DNA from: Clostridium tunisiense TJ
Lineage (GTDB): Bacteria; Bacillota; Clostridia; Clostridiales; Clostridiaceae
Direction: 5' to 3'
NCBI RefSeq assembly: GCF_000300195.1
Contig: NZ_AMQH01000019.1
Span: 62,001-126,000 of the forward strand
DNA length: 64,000 nt
In this document: positions 1-9,244 of the stretch, in pieces
How positions within the stretch are numbered: the first letter of the stretch is position 1
Layout: every line of letters starts with the position of its first letter
Notes under the pieces: generated by a model
Told to the model about the DNA's origin: nothing
The model's input: the letters and a program-made list of their open reading frames with translations, nothing else
The model's database searches: none
Made by a program: the position numbers and the translations under genes

Positions 1-338
1 GTTCAGAGGTTGTATTAAAAGAGGTAGGAGAGGCAACTATCCAAGATATAGAGCAAGCAGATGTTGTTGCTCTTGGTTGCCCATCGATGGGAGATGAAAT
101 TTTAGAGGAATCCGAAATGGAACCTTTTATTGAAGAAATAAAAAATTATGTTAAAAACAAGAAAATAGTGTTATTTGGCTCTTACGGATGGGGAGATGGA
201 CAGTGGATGAGAGATTGGGAAGAAAGAATGCTTAGTTATGGAGCAGTAATTCAATTAGATTGCATTATTGCAAACTATGAGCCAGATGAAGACAAAAAAG
301 AAGAGTGTGTAGAACTAGGCAAAAAAATAGCTCAGTAA
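1..338 (+). CDS. flavodoxin, C-terminal part (cut by window start)
   Basis: The reading frame is open from base 3 to a TAA at 336-338, so this is the C-terminal part of a gene that begins outside the window. The visible part has the flavodoxin segment ADVVALGCPSMGDE (strand followed by the FMN-contacting loop), then LFGSYGWGDGQWM, a typical second FMN-binding loop, and a C-terminal helix. Flavodoxins are small FMN proteins that replace ferredoxin as soluble low-potential electron carriers. The first in-frame ATG is at base 87, but it lies inside the conserved domain and is not the true start. The next gene in the same direction is a DUF3793 protein. Confidence 0.85.
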   Translation, partial: SEVVLKEVGEATIQDIEQADVVALGCPSMGDEILEESEMEPFIEEIKNYVKNKKIVLFGSYGWGDGQWMRDWEERMLSYGAVIQLDCIIANYEPDEDKKEECVELGKKIAQ

Positions 339-475
339 AAATTATGTGATTAAGCATTAATAAAATAGATCATTAACATAATCATACGCTTGAAAAGTCA
401 GGTTAGGTCAATCAATAGTTTTTAACTTCAGTTTAAGAATATAAGTGAGATAACAATCAATAAGGAGTGGTTATA

Positions 476-1081
476 GTGAAATTAGCAGCAAAAGACTTTA
501 GAGAGAATTTGAACTTATTAAATGATATCGATTATATGGTAAGTATTATTGCTTATAATATTGCACCAACCTTAAAAAAGCTAAAAGCTGCTACCACTGT
601 AACCTTATGTGATAATCACAGAAATATGGCACACCTTTGGAAGGTTTATAGGACGGAAGTTACAAAAAAACTAAATATATGTGCCTTTGATTTAAAAGAG
701 ACGGAGAAGGCAATTGTAGTGCTGTTCTATGATGAGAAGTTTTTGCTAGAAAAAATTCAAGAGGAGTATAATGCAAAGTTTTTAATTGAGCTAGGGTATA
801 GGCCAGATGAAAGTTTAGAAGAGAGTTTAAAAAACTTAAAAGCGAGATATAGCAAGTTGGTCTGCCCTCATGAATTAGGGATATTCTTAGGTTTTCCTCT
901 TGAGGATGTTAAGGAATTTATAACAAATCCTTATAAGGAATGTTTGTTATGCGGATATTGGAAAGTCTATCATAATAAAGAGAATGCTTTAAAAACCTTT
1001 AAGTATTATGATGAAGCTAAAGTAGAAATTTTAAATATACTCTATGAAGGTATAGATAGATTAAGAACTATAGCTTTATAA
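476..1081 (+). CDS. DUF3793 family protein
   Basis: About 201 residues, soluble, no signal peptide. The C-terminal half has the features I associate with DUF3793 of Firmicutes: CPHELGIFLGFPLEDVKEFI at about residues 124-143 and, shortly after, CLLCGYWKVYHN. The molecular function of the family is unknown. The frame can be opened at GTG 467, but that codon overlaps the Shine-Dalgarno AAGGAG (462-467). GTG 476 sits 8 bases after it and is the better start. It follows a flavodoxin gene in the same direction, with about 135 bases between them. A terminator follows at 1121-1154. Assignment of the family is from motif recall. Confidence 0.75.
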   Translation: MKLAAKDFRENLNLLNDIDYMVSIIAYNIAPTLKKLKAATTVTLCDNHRNMAHLWKVYRTEVTKKLNICAFDLKETEKAIVVLFYDEKFLLEKIQEEYNAKFLIELGYRPDESLEESLKNLKARYSKLVCPHELGIFLGFPLEDVKEFITNPYKECLLCGYWKVYHNKENALKTFKYYDEAKVEILNILYEGIDRLRTIAL

Positions 1082-1120
1082 AAGAAGAATAGTGTTTAAA
1101 TTATTACGCTATTTTTAAGC

Positions 1121-1154
1121 AAAAAACATGCTGGAGAAATCTAGCATGTTTTTT
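1121..1154 (+). terminator. Rho-independent terminator after the DUF3793 gene
   Basis: A 12-bp stem (1121-1132 with 1143-1154) of sequence AAAAAACATGCT and its complement closes a 10-base loop and ends in a run of six T. Confidence 0.85.
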
Positions 1155-1360
1155 GTTTAAACAAAAGTTAAGATAGTTGGAGGGTTATTACTTTATTAAA
1201 TATAAGAATTTTGAATAATTCCAAAATTAAAACAGAAAAAAATACTAGGATATATAAAGCATTACTAAAATCAGACGATTAAGAAAGTAAAGTGATTTTA
1301 AAATTAACAAGAAACTTTTAGCGTACTTGTTATTAAATACTACTAGAAAGGGATGAACTA

Positions 1361-3112
1361 ATGAAAAGGTTAAAACAAAAGAGGAGTAATATTGGATTGC
1401 AAAGTAAATTAACTATTAAGATGAAGTTAGTAATTGGATTTCTTCTTATGTCTTTGCTTATAGGAGCAATAGGTACCTTAGGAACTTTAGCAATGAGGCG
1501 GGTTAACAACAATGGAAAGGTAATATCAGATAGTAAATTAGCTTCTGTTGAGAAAGGTACATACATAAGGCATAATATTTTAGCTATAAGAGTTAATATG
1601 GTTAGTATTTTAGATGAAAGTCAAAAAAATAAAATCCAAGATTACTTAGGAGATATTTCAGGTACTGTAGCTTTAAATGATAAGCTTTTTAAAGAACTAG
1701 AGGCTATACCAAACAAGACAAAAGAGGAAGAAGAAATCTATAAGGAACGAATTTTACCAGAGTTAACGAAATATGGTGAAACAAGAGAGAAAGTTATTGA
1801 AGCAGTTAAATCAAATAATTATGCAGAAGCTAGAAGATTATATGATTTTGAGTTGTTGGGTCAAAGTACATTATTGGAAAATGCTTTAACAAAAATGATA
1901 TCAGCTAACTTAAAGGAGAGTGAAAGATTAAAAACCGTAAATAACTCCATTTATTTAAAATCTTTTTACTTTATGATAGTAGCAATAGCAGTTGGTGTTA
2001 TTGTTGCAATAACTACTGGAGCTTACTTAGCAACAAGTATAGATAAAAGATTAAAAAGAGTAGTTGGATTTGTTAAAGAGTTCGGTGACGGAAACCTAAC
2101 CCAAAACATAGAAATTAAATCTCATGATGAGATAGGTATGGTAGAAGTATCAATAAACAAGGCCATGGAGAATGTTAGAAGTCTAATTAAGGAAATTAAT
2201 GTAGGAGCTCAGGACGTTAGTTCTACAAGTGAAGAATTATCAGCAACCCTAGAAGAAGTTTCGGCAAAAATGGAGTTTGTAAATGAGGCAACATCAGAAA
2301 TTGTGAGGGGTACTGAAGAAGTAAGCTCATCAACGGAGGAGATTAGTGCTTCTATGCAAGAAATTGGTGCTACAACGCAAGAGCTAGCTAATAGAGCACA
2401 AGAGGGATATAAATCTTCTAAGGAAATACAAAACCGCGCAATTAATGTTAAGAATAATGGCGTGGATTCTATGGAAAGCTCTAAGTTAATTTACAGAGAG
2501 AAATTTAATAAGGTAAAAGAAGCAATTGAGGATGGAAAAGTAGTTGAAGAAATTACAGTGATGACAGAATCTATTGGAGCAATAGCAGAACAAACTAATC
2601 TACTTGCATTAAATGCGGCTATTGAAGCAGCAAGGGCAGGAGAACAAGGCAGGGGCTTTGCTGTTGTTGCTGAGGAAGTACGAAGGTTAGCGGAACAATC
2701 TTCTAGTACTGTGGCTAGTATTCAAAAGGTAGTAAATCAAGTTAGAATTGCCTTTGAAAAACTTTCTAACAGTGCTGAAGAAACTTTGATTTATATAGAT
2801 AAAAATGTAATGAAGGATTATGAAACTATGGTGGAAACTGGTGAGCGGTATGAAGAGGATGCAAAGTTTCTGTACATAATGGCTCAAGAAATTGCAGTAG
2901 CAACAGATGAAATGTCTAACACAATTGAACAAATTAATTTGGCTATTCAAAATGTGTCGGCAACTACTGAAGAAGCAGCTTCAAGCTCAGAAGGAATAAT
3001 GGGCGGAGTAAGTGAAAGTACTGTAGCTATTGAGGAAATTGCAAAAGCTGCACAAAGTCAGGCACAGTTAGCAGAAAAATTAAATGAATTGGTACAAGAA
3101 TTCAAAGTATAA
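1361..3112 (+). CDS. methyl-accepting chemotaxis protein
   Basis: 583 residues. Layout: short basic cytoplasmic N-terminus, membrane segment about 21-46, extracytoplasmic helical domain about 47-199 (four-helix-bundle type), second membrane segment about 200-223, HAMP domain about 224-278, then a long coiled-coil signalling domain. The invariant hairpin tip is visible at about 410-433 ([20 protein letters not shown] then GRGF), which contacts CheA and CheW. Glu/Gln-rich helices on both sides (for example [20 protein letters not shown]) are likely methylation regions. The protein ends in a [11 protein letters not shown] tail. The ligand cannot be inferred. It is monocistronic, with a terminator at 3225-3262. 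The ribosome binding site is weak (AGAAAGGGA about 8 bases before ATG). Confidence 0.93.
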   Translation: MKRLKQKRSNIGLQSKLTIKMKLVIGFLLMSLLIGAIGTLGTLAMRRVNNNGKVISDSKLASVEKGTYIRHNILAIRVNMVSILDESQKNKIQDYLGDISGTVALNDKLFKELEAIPNKTKEEEEIYKERILPELTKYGETREKVIEAVKSNNYAEARRLYDFELLGQSTLLENALTKMISANLKESERLKTVNNSIYLKSFYFMIVAIAVGVIVAITTGAYLATSIDKRLKRVVGFVKEFGDGNLTQNIEIKSHDEIGMVEVSINKAMENVRSLIKEINVGAQDVSSTSEELSATLEEVSAKMEFVNEATSEIVRGTEEVSSSTEEISASMQEIGATTQELANRAQEGYKSSKEIQNRAINVKNNGVDSMESSKLIYREKFNKVKEAIEDGKVVEEITVMTESIGAIAEQTNLLALNAAIEAARAGEQGRGFAVVAEEVRRLAEQSSSTVASIQKVVNQVRIAFEKLSNSAEETLIYIDKNVMKDYETMVETGERYEEDAKFLYIMAQEIAVATDEMSNTIEQINLAIQNVSATTEEAASSSEGIMGGVSESTVAIEEIAKAAQSQAQLAEKLNELVQEFKV

Positions 3113-3224
3113 ATTTATTAAATAATCATTCTAGTGAGTTAAGTGATGAAGCAAAAAACTACTTAAAGGGCATAGAAATTTATATTAAACTAAAATTTTA
3201 ATATAATGTAATATATGATTGTTA

Positions 3225-3262
3225 AAAAAGATGTTATCTGAAGATAGATAACATCTTTTTCT
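3225..3262 (+). terminator. Rho-independent terminator after the chemoreceptor gene
   Basis: A 14-bp stem (3225-3238 with 3247-3260), AAAAAGATGTTATC and its complement, has an 8-base loop and a T-rich end. The rest of the gap 3113-3455 is AT-rich and I see no gene in it. Confidence 0.85.
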
Positions 3263-3455
3263 TATATGAATTTAACTATATAGAGCATCGTTGTTTTCCT
3301 ATATAATGTATATAGGGGAAGAACTTATTCTAAGGAATTTATTATTGATGTGTAGAGTGTTTTAACATGAGAATAAAAAGCTTATTAATATATTAATAAC
3401 TTTATAAGAATAAATTCTTATAGGATAAGAAAAAATGTTTATTATGGGGGGAAAA

Positions 3456-4865
3456 ATGGAAAACTTAAATATTATTGAAATTCAAGAGCTAATGGATAGT
3501 GGGAAGTTAACTTCAGTAGAACTTACGAAGTATTATTTGCAAAGAATTAAAAAGTACAATGCAAATTATAATGCCGTTTTAGAAATCAATGAGGAGGCAC
3601 TGGTGATTGCTGAAGAGCTGGATAATCATAAAAAGATAAGGGGAAAAAGAAGTTTACTTCATGGAATTCCTATACTTTTAAAAGACAATATAAATACTAA
3701 CTGTTACAATCTTCATACTACAGCTGGGTCTATTGTTTTAAAGGATTTATATGCAAGTTATAATGCTTTTATTGTAGACAAGCTAAGAGAAGCAGGAGCT
3801 GTAATTCTTGGGAAAGTAAATCTCTCTGAGTTTGCAAACTTCATTTCAGAAGATTCCCCAAATGGATTTAGCGCATTAGGAGGCAAAGTTAAAAACCCTT
3901 ATGGTAACTTTGATGTAGGTGGTTCAAGCTCTGGATCTGCAGTAGCTGCTGCTTTAGATTTGTGTCAGATTGCCATAGGAACAGAAACTGCAGGTTCAAT
4001 TATAAGTCCAGCCTCTAGTAACTCAGTGGTAGGAGTAAAACCAACGGTAGGGCTTGTAAGTAGATACGGTATAATTCCAATATCGTGGACACAAGATATT
4101 GCAGGACCAATAACAAGAAATGTGGTGGATGCGGCAATCACCTTGAGTATTATTAGTGGTAAAGATATTAATGATAAGACGACTTATGACTTGGAGAAAA
4201 GAACTGTACCTAACTATTTAGAAATATTGGATAAAAACTCACTTAATGGAGCAGTGATAGGAGTTCCAGAGTGTAATTTTGATGATTATGAAGATGAGGA
4301 AACAAAGCAGATATTTAAAACTGCTGTAAAGGAATTAGAAAAACTTGGGGCAAGAATAACGGAAGTGCATATTCCTAAGGAAAATCACTTAATAAATGGG
4401 GATGTTTTATTCTATGAGTTTCCAAAGGCTTTAGAGGAATACTTTAAAACTTTAGGAGACTTGGCTCCTGTGAAAACTTTAGAGGAGATAGTTAAATTTA
4501 ATGCGGAAAATCTTCTAGAGAGAGTTCCTTATGATCAAAGAATATTTGAAAGATGTTTGGAAATGCAAAAGGACTATGATGAAAAGTACCAAGATACTCT
4601 AAGAAGTAGTATAAGCTACGGAAGAGAAATAGATTATATAGTAAAAGAATATAAGTTAGATGCGTTAGTTTTTTTAAATACAAGTGGGGTTGGTATTGCG
4701 GCAAAGGTTGGATATCCGTCAGTTACAGTCCCAGCTGGATATACAAAAGATAATAGACCTATAGGCTTAACCTTTACAGCTACTGGATTTACGGAAGATA
4801 AGTTGCTATCTTATGCTTATGCTTATGAGTGTGCATATAATAAGAGGAAAAGTCCATTAATTTAA
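3456..4865 (+). CDS. amidase signature family protein
   Basis: 469 residues from ATG 3456; ATG 3435 is also in frame, but the purine-rich GGGGGGAAAA lies directly before 3456. Members hydrolyse or transfer amide groups through a Lys-cisSer-Ser triad. All parts are visible: Lys76 in ILLKDNINT, the glycine-serine loop GGSSSGS at 155-161, and Ser181 in GTETAGS. The segment around KPTVGLVSRYGIIP and DIAGPI is typical of GatA-like amidases. It stands alone with no gatB or gatC nearby, so a role in tRNA-dependent amidation is unlikely. The substrate is unknown. The C-terminus carries the usual VTVPAGY and PIGLTF segments. Length is normal for the family. Confidence 0.9.
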   Translation: MENLNIIEIQELMDSGKLTSVELTKYYLQRIKKYNANYNAVLEINEEALVIAEELDNHKKIRGKRSLLHGIPILLKDNINTNCYNLHTTAGSIVLKDLYASYNAFIVDKLREAGAVILGKVNLSEFANFISEDSPNGFSALGGKVKNPYGNFDVGGSSSGSAVAAALDLCQIAIGTETAGSIISPASSNSVVGVKPTVGLVSRYGIIPISWTQDIAGPITRNVVDAAITLSIISGKDINDKTTYDLEKRTVPNYLEILDKNSLNGAVIGVPECNFDDYEDEETKQIFKTAVKELEKLGARITEVHIPKENHLINGDVLFYEFPKALEEYFKTLGDLAPVKTLEEIVKFNAENLLERVPYDQRIFERCLEMQKDYDEKYQDTLRSSISYGREIDYIVKEYKLDALVFLNTSGVGIAAKVGYPSVTVPAGYTKDNRPIGLTFTATGFTEDKLLSYAYAYECAYNKRKSPLI

Positions 4866-4890
4866 GTTATAAATAAAAGTTTTTCAAATA

Positions 4891-4926
4891 AAAACCTCTA
4901 TACAATCCGTTGTATAGAGGTTTTAC
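4891..4926 (+). terminator. Rho-independent terminator after the amidase gene
   Basis: A 15-bp perfect stem (4891-4905 with 4910-4924) with a 4-base loop TCCG ends in TTTT. Confidence 0.9.
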
Positions 4927-5014
4927 TAGGTTTGCCTACAGTTTTCTAGGGGATACTTTTTCTTAACAGAGGAATAATAGTTTTACTTGAAAGTTTTGGA
5001 GGGAGGTGAAAAGA

Positions 5015-5371
5015 ATGAGGCATATTATTGCTTTGCTTATAAAGTTTGCAATGATTGCTATTGCTTTAGAAGTGGTTCTTAGTATGTTAACAACCCTAAC
5101 TTTCACTGACATCTTATATATAGCTGCAACTGTAACAATTTTGGCTTATATTGTAGGAGATATTTTTGTACTCTCTATGACAAATAACACTATAGCAACA
5201 ATAGCAGATGTTGGGCTAACTTTAGTTACTATTTATGCTTTTAATTATGCTTGGAATATTAGTAGAATATCACTAACAGATTCATTGATAGCCGCAGTAG
5301 TGGTAGGAGCAGGAGAATGGTTTTTTCACAAATACGTGGCTAATAATGTTTTTCTAAGTAGAGAACAATAA
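5015..5371 (+). CDS. DUF2512-like small membrane protein
   Basis: 118 residues with four hydrophobic segments, at about 2-22, 26-48, 54-74 and 84-102, so it is an integral membrane protein. It resembles the DUF2512/YndM family of Firmicutes, of unknown function. The frame opens at GTG 5006, but this lies inside the Shine-Dalgarno GGAGGGAGGTG (4998-5008). ATG 5015 is the correct start (MRHIIALLIKF). It is flanked by terminators on both sides and is monocistronic. Family assignment is by length, topology and the C-terminal GEWFFHKYV segment. Confidence 0.7.
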   Translation: MRHIIALLIKFAMIAIALEVVLSMLTTLTFTDILYIAATVTILAYIVGDIFVLSMTNNTIATIADVGLTLVTIYAFNYAWNISRISLTDSLIAAVVVGAGEWFFHKYVANNVFLSREQ

Positions 5372-5397
5372 TAGAATGGTTTAATAAATATAATATT

Positions 5398-5440
5398 AAA
5401 AGGCTAGGACGTTTTATTTGTTTTATAGTCCTAGCCTTTT
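5398..5440. terminator. terminator hairpin, probably bidirectional
   Basis: A 13-bp stem AAAAGGCTAGGAC (5398-5410) pairs with 5428-5440, with a 17-base loop. The T run follows on the plus strand, and the A run at the other side would serve as a T run for nadC on the minus strand. Confidence 0.75.
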
Positions 5441-5612
5441 AATTATTAAATCTCAAATATTTTGATCCTTTTATAGGAAATATTATAATAATATATAAGT
5501 TTCAATAAAGTTATCAAATAGAATTGCTTATATTTAACAAACATATAATGTATAATTATGAGTATTGTAAATAAAACATATGATATATAAATATAAAAAG
5601 ATTAAATGTGAG

Positions 5613-6458
5613 CTACTTATTTTTAATAACTAAATTTTTCATTGAGAAATCTAAAATATCTGCGGAGTGAGTAAGCTCACCTACGGAAATGTAGTCTACT
5701 CCCGTTAATGCCATGTCTTTAATAGTTTTTAAGTTAACGTTACCAGAACATTCGCTGATTGCTCTCTTAGCTATTATTCTTATAGCTTCTTTCATTGTTT
5801 CAATATTCATGTTATCTAGCATTATAATATCAGCCTTTGCATCTAAAGCTTCTTCTACCATATCTAAGTTTTCTACTTCCACTTCAATTTGTTTTCCATA
5901 GCATCCCTTTGATCTAACTAAGTCCACAGCCTTTTTGATTCCACCTGCTGCTGCAATGTGGTTATCTTTTAGCATAACTCCATCAGATAAGTTAAATCTG
6001 TGATTATAGCCTCCACCAATTTTAACTGCATATTTTTCGAGTATTCTAAGACCAGGAGTAGTTTTTCTGGTGTCTAAAAGCTTTGAACTTGTACCTTCTA
6101 ATTGGGAGACAAATTTTGAAGTTAAGGTAGCAATACCACTCATTCGCTGTAAAAAGTTAAGAGCTGTACGTTCACCTGATAGTATATTTGAAGTGCAGCC
6201 TGAAAGCTCAGCAATAAGTTCTCCATTATTAACCTTATCCCCATCTTCTTTATAGAACTTTATCTCAACTTTTCCTAGTAATTCAAACACTCTTTTGAAT
6301 ATCACAAGTCCAGCTATAATACCTGTATCTTTAGAGATTAATTGAACACTACATTGAGTATCTTCTTTTAAAATAGCTGAGGTGGATATATCATACCAAG
6401 GCATATCCTCCTCTAGTGCATTTAATATTATCTTGTCTATAACTGAATAATTCATCAT
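5613..6458 (-). CDS. nadC: nicotinate-nucleotide pyrophosphorylase (quinolinate phosphoribosyltransferase)
   Basis: 281 residues. It converts quinolinate and PRPP to nicotinate mononucleotide, CO2 and pyrophosphate, the third step of de novo NAD synthesis. Visible family segments are the N-terminal MNYSVIDKIILNALEEDMP, SGERTALNFLQRMSGIAT, the phosphate-binding LDTRKTTPGLR, KIGGGYNHRFNLSDGVMLKDNH, EVEVENLDMVEEAL and IMLDNM near the C-terminus. Two ATG codons stand together at the start (6458 and 6455), with AAAAGGAGGGC upstream on the minus strand. The first 68 bases overlap the end of nadB, so translation is probably coupled. Third gene of the nadABC operon. Confidence 0.95.
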   Translation of the reverse strand: MMNYSVIDKIILNALEEDMPWYDISTSAILKEDTQCSVQLISKDTGIIAGLVIFKRVFELLGKVEIKFYKEDGDKVNNGELIAELSGCTSNILSGERTALNFLQRMSGIATLTSKFVSQLEGTSSKLLDTRKTTPGLRILEKYAVKIGGGYNHRFNLSDGVMLKDNHIAAAGGIKKAVDLVRSKGCYGKQIEVEVENLDMVEEALDAKADIIMLDNMNIETMKEAIRIIAKRAISECSGNVNLKTIKDMALTGVDYISVGELTHSADILDFSMKNLVIKNK

Positions 6459-7752
6459 TTAAATGTGGTGCCCTCCTTTTCAATTCTTCTATAACAACTT
6501 TTCTAGAATAAGTTTCGATGGTATCAATTTTTGATACTATCTTTGGTACCTTTTTTACTTTAACAGTAATACTAGAAGCCTGAGTATTAATTTTTATTGC
6601 AGCTCTTTTAGAAAAAACTAAAGCTTCGAGTAAGGAGTTGCTAGCTAACCTGTTACTTCCATGTACTCCGGTGCATGCAGTTTCTCCAACGGCGTAAAGA
6701 TTTGTCATTGATGTTTCAGACAACATATTTACTTTAATTCCACCCATAAAGTAATGTTGTGCTGGAGATACTGGAATTGGAGCTTTAGTTATATCAATTC
6801 CTTGAAGTAGACATTCTTTATAGATAGAAGGAAATCTGCTTTTCACATATTCTGAGGGTAAATGAGATATGTCCAAATAGACATAGGGAACACCTAGAGT
6901 ATGAATTTCTTTTTCAATGGCCTTACTTACAACATCTCGAGGCAAAAGTTCATTAACAAAATATTCTTTATTAAAGTTATAAAGTTTGCCCCCTTCACCC
7001 CTTAAGGATTCAGAAATTAAAAATCTTCTTCCATTATGAGCATTGCTATATAGAGCAGTAGGGTGAAATTGAATATAGGAAATATCTTTTAGCTCAATAT
7101 GGTGCTTTAGTGCTAAAAATAACCCATCACCAGTAATAGATCTTTCATTAGTAGAGTTTTTAAATAGACCTCCAATGCCGCCAGTTGCTAAAATAACTGA
7201 CTTGCAAAAAATATTTAATTGCTTTGTACCCTGAATAAGAACAGCACCTAAGCATAAATTACCTTCAGTGATTAGATCTACTACCTGACAATGCTCCATT
7301 AAAGATATGTTTTTTTTCTTTTTTACCTTGTTTAGCAGGGTATCAACTAAATGCTTTCCTGTGTTATCTTTGCAATAAACTATTCTTGGCCTACTATGAG
7401 CACCCTCTCGTGTATAGCATATTTGGTTCTCCTCTTTATTAAAGGGCGTACCAAAGTTAGTTAAGTTTTCCAAGGTTTCTATAGATTCTCTACAAAGTAT
7501 TTCTACACTTTCACGCTGATTTTTGAAATTACCTGCTTTCAGCGTATCTTCAATGAAGGGAGTGACATCTTCTTGGTCAACAGCCACAGAAATTCCACCC
7601 TGAGCTAAATAAGAGTTACATTCAGTAGGAAGTCCTTTGCTAACCATAAGGATATTTAGTTTTTCATCTAGATTTAGAGCAGAGTAAAGTCCAGCAGCAC
7701 CTGTTCCAATAATTAATACATCAGTACAAATGTCCATTTTATTACCTCGCAT
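6391..7752 (-). CDS. nadB: L-aspartate oxidase
   Basis: 453 residues. A FAD enzyme that oxidises L-aspartate to iminoaspartate for NAD synthesis; in anaerobes it uses an acceptor other than oxygen. Visible are the N-terminal dinucleotide fold VLIIGTGAAGLYSAL, the SYLAQGGISVA segment, the active-site region THNAR-like REGAHSRPRIVYCKD, ATGGIGGLFKNSTNE, the SLRGEGGKLYN segment, PVSPAQHYFMGGI and GVHGSNRLASNSLLEALVF. It is shorter than E. coli NadB and lacks most of the C-terminal helical domain, ending with a tail that overlaps nadC by 68 bases. Its start at 7752 overlaps the end of nadA by 11 bases. Confidence 0.95.
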   Translation of the reverse strand: MRGNKMDICTDVLIIGTGAAGLYSALNLDEKLNILMVSKGLPTECNSYLAQGGISVAVDQEDVTPFIEDTLKAGNFKNQRESVEILCRESIETLENLTNFGTPFNKEENQICYTREGAHSRPRIVYCKDNTGKHLVDTLLNKVKKKKNISLMEHCQVVDLITEGNLCLGAVLIQGTKQLNIFCKSVILATGGIGGLFKNSTNERSITGDGLFLALKHHIELKDISYIQFHPTALYSNAHNGRRFLISESLRGEGGKLYNFNKEYFVNELLPRDVVSKAIEKEIHTLGVPYVYLDISHLPSEYVKSRFPSIYKECLLQGIDITKAPIPVSPAQHYFMGGIKVNMLSETSMTNLYAVGETACTGVHGSNRLASNSLLEALVFSKRAAIKINTQASSITVKVKKVPKIVSKIDTIETYSRKVVIEELKRRAPHLNDELFSYRQDNIKCTRGGYALV

Positions 7753-8647
7753 AATTGTGCATATTAACTAAGGAGTTTAGAGCTCCAACTCTAGTTTCCT
7801 CATCTACTTCAATAGAATTAGATAAATCTAGAAGACATTCATATACATCCTCTAGGGTTGTTTTTTTCATGTTTACACAGGTCATAGTGCTACCAGGGGT
7901 ATAAAAGTTCTTACTAGGATTTCTCTTTTTTAGTTCGTGGAGGACACCTTGTTCTGTTACAATGATAAAATCCCTTGAGCTATTATTAGTTGCATATTCA
8001 ATGATTTCGGAGGTGCTTCCAATAAAGTCAGATATATCTCTCACCTCTTTTTCACATTCAGGATGCGCAAGTGCCAATGCTTCAGGCTTTATTCTTTTTA
8101 TGTCCAGAATATGAGAAGGATTTACCTTTCTATGAGTTATGCAAAAGCCAGGCCAGAGTATGAATTTTTTATCAGGCATTTGTTCTGCTAAATAAGAACC
8201 AAGGTTTTTATCTGGTAGAAATATAATTTCATCCTTGTCCAATTTTCTTAGAATTTTAACTGCATTTGAAGAAGTGACAGAAACATCACAGTGTGCTTTT
8301 ACTTCTGCAGTAGAATTTATATAGCAAACAACAGCAGCATTAGGATGCTCCTTTTTCAATTCTAAAAGAGCTTCTCCATCAGCCATGTCAGCCATAGGAC
8401 AGCCAGCATCTAAAGCGGGCAGAAGAATAGTTTTTTCAGGAGACAGAATTTTAGCGCTCTCGGCCATAAATCTCACACCACAAAATACTATTATTTGTTC
8501 TGGCGAATCTTTAGCAATTTTACTTAAGTAGTAAGAATCACCCACGTAATCTGCAATATCTTGGACTTCTGGCCGTTGATAATAATGGGCTAAAATTAGG
8601 GCTTTTTTTTCTTTCTTCAGTTTAATTATGTTTTCTAATAATGACAT
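7742..8647 (-). CDS. nadA: quinolinate synthase
   Basis: 301 residues from ATG 8647; the frame extends to 8662, but GGAAGTGAT lies just before 8647. A [4Fe-4S] enzyme that condenses iminoaspartate with dihydroxyacetone phosphate to quinolinate. Visible segments are LILAHYYQRPEVQDIADYVG near the N-terminus, FCGVRFMAESAKIL with the first cluster Cys, LPALDAGCPMADMA, CYINSTAEVKAHCDVSVTS, AHPECEKEVRDISDFIGST and the C-terminal PGSTMTCVNMK with the last cluster Cys. First gene of nadABC and directly behind the palindromic operator at 8669-8696. Confidence 0.95.
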   Translation of the reverse strand: MSLLENIIKLKKEKKALILAHYYQRPEVQDIADYVGDSYYLSKIAKDSPEQIIVFCGVRFMAESAKILSPEKTILLPALDAGCPMADMADGEALLELKKEHPNAAVVCYINSTAEVKAHCDVSVTSSNAVKILRKLDKDEIIFLPDKNLGSYLAEQMPDKKFILWPGFCITHRKVNPSHILDIKRIKPEALALAHPECEKEVRDISDFIGSTSEIIEYATNNSSRDFIIVTEQGVLHELKKRNPSKNFYTPGSTMTCVNMKKTTLEDVYECLLDLSNSIEVDEETRVGALNSLVNMHNYAR

Positions 8648-8668
8648 ACATATCACTTCCATAGTTTA

Positions 8669-8696
8669 GTTTACAAGTGTATATACACTTGTAAAC
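8669..8696 (-). promoter_or_regulatory. perfect 28-bp palindromic operator before nadA (candidate NiaR site)
   Basis: GTTTACAAGTGTAT followed by its exact reverse complement, without spacer. It lies directly downstream of the -10 element of the nadA promoter, so a bound repressor would cover the transcription start. NAD synthesis operons of Firmicutes are controlled by the niacin-responsive repressor NiaR, which binds palindromes with TGT/ACA half-sites. Assigning this site to NiaR is inference from gene context and the ACA...TGT pattern. Confidence 0.75.
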
Positions 8697-8725
8697 ATTA
8701 TAACATCGATAGGTTAGTATAGCAA
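8697..8725 (-). promoter_or_regulatory. sigma-A type promoter of nadABC
   Basis: On the minus strand -35 TTGCTA (8720-8725), a 17-base spacer and -10 TATAAT (8697-8702). The rest of the gap 8726-9144 is AT-rich, and I see no gene in it. Confidence 0.85.
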
Positions 8726-9144
8726 CCTTGGTAAAAATATAATAAGGATCTAAAAACACAGGTAACATTTGATAATAGAATAATTAGATAGGTAATATGT
8801 TAAAAAATGAGTCAAATCAGTATAATTTTAAAATACGCAATATTAAAAAAAATAAAATTTTAAACATTTGAAAAGTTGTTTATTTGAATATTTTAAATCA
8901 AATTAAATATATTCAAGAATTTCAAAATTATAGTAATAACTTCAGTTTCTTATTCTATAGTGAATTTGGAATTGAAATTATATATTATGTATAAAAATAG
9001 CAATAATATTAAATTTGTTTTAATTTAAATTATTATTTATTAATAAATACATAGGAATACCTATCAATTGAAGTTTGATAATTTTGTTCTGTCAAAAAAT
9101 ATAGAATAATACTAAAAAATAAAAAAACGTGTTCAAAATTGTCA

Positions 9145-9173
9145 TTGTAAAGTAAAAAAAACCATGCTATCAT
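9145..9173 (+). promoter_or_regulatory. candidate promoter of the amino acid permease gene
   Basis: -35 TTGTAA (9145-9150), a 17-base spacer and -10 TATCAT (9168-9173), about 70 bases before the ATG at 9245. Confidence 0.5.
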
Positions 9174-9244
9174 ATAAAACAACGAAATGATTGGTATAAT
9201 TATTCGGTATTTTTAAAAAATATTTTTTTGAGGAGGAGAGTTCC

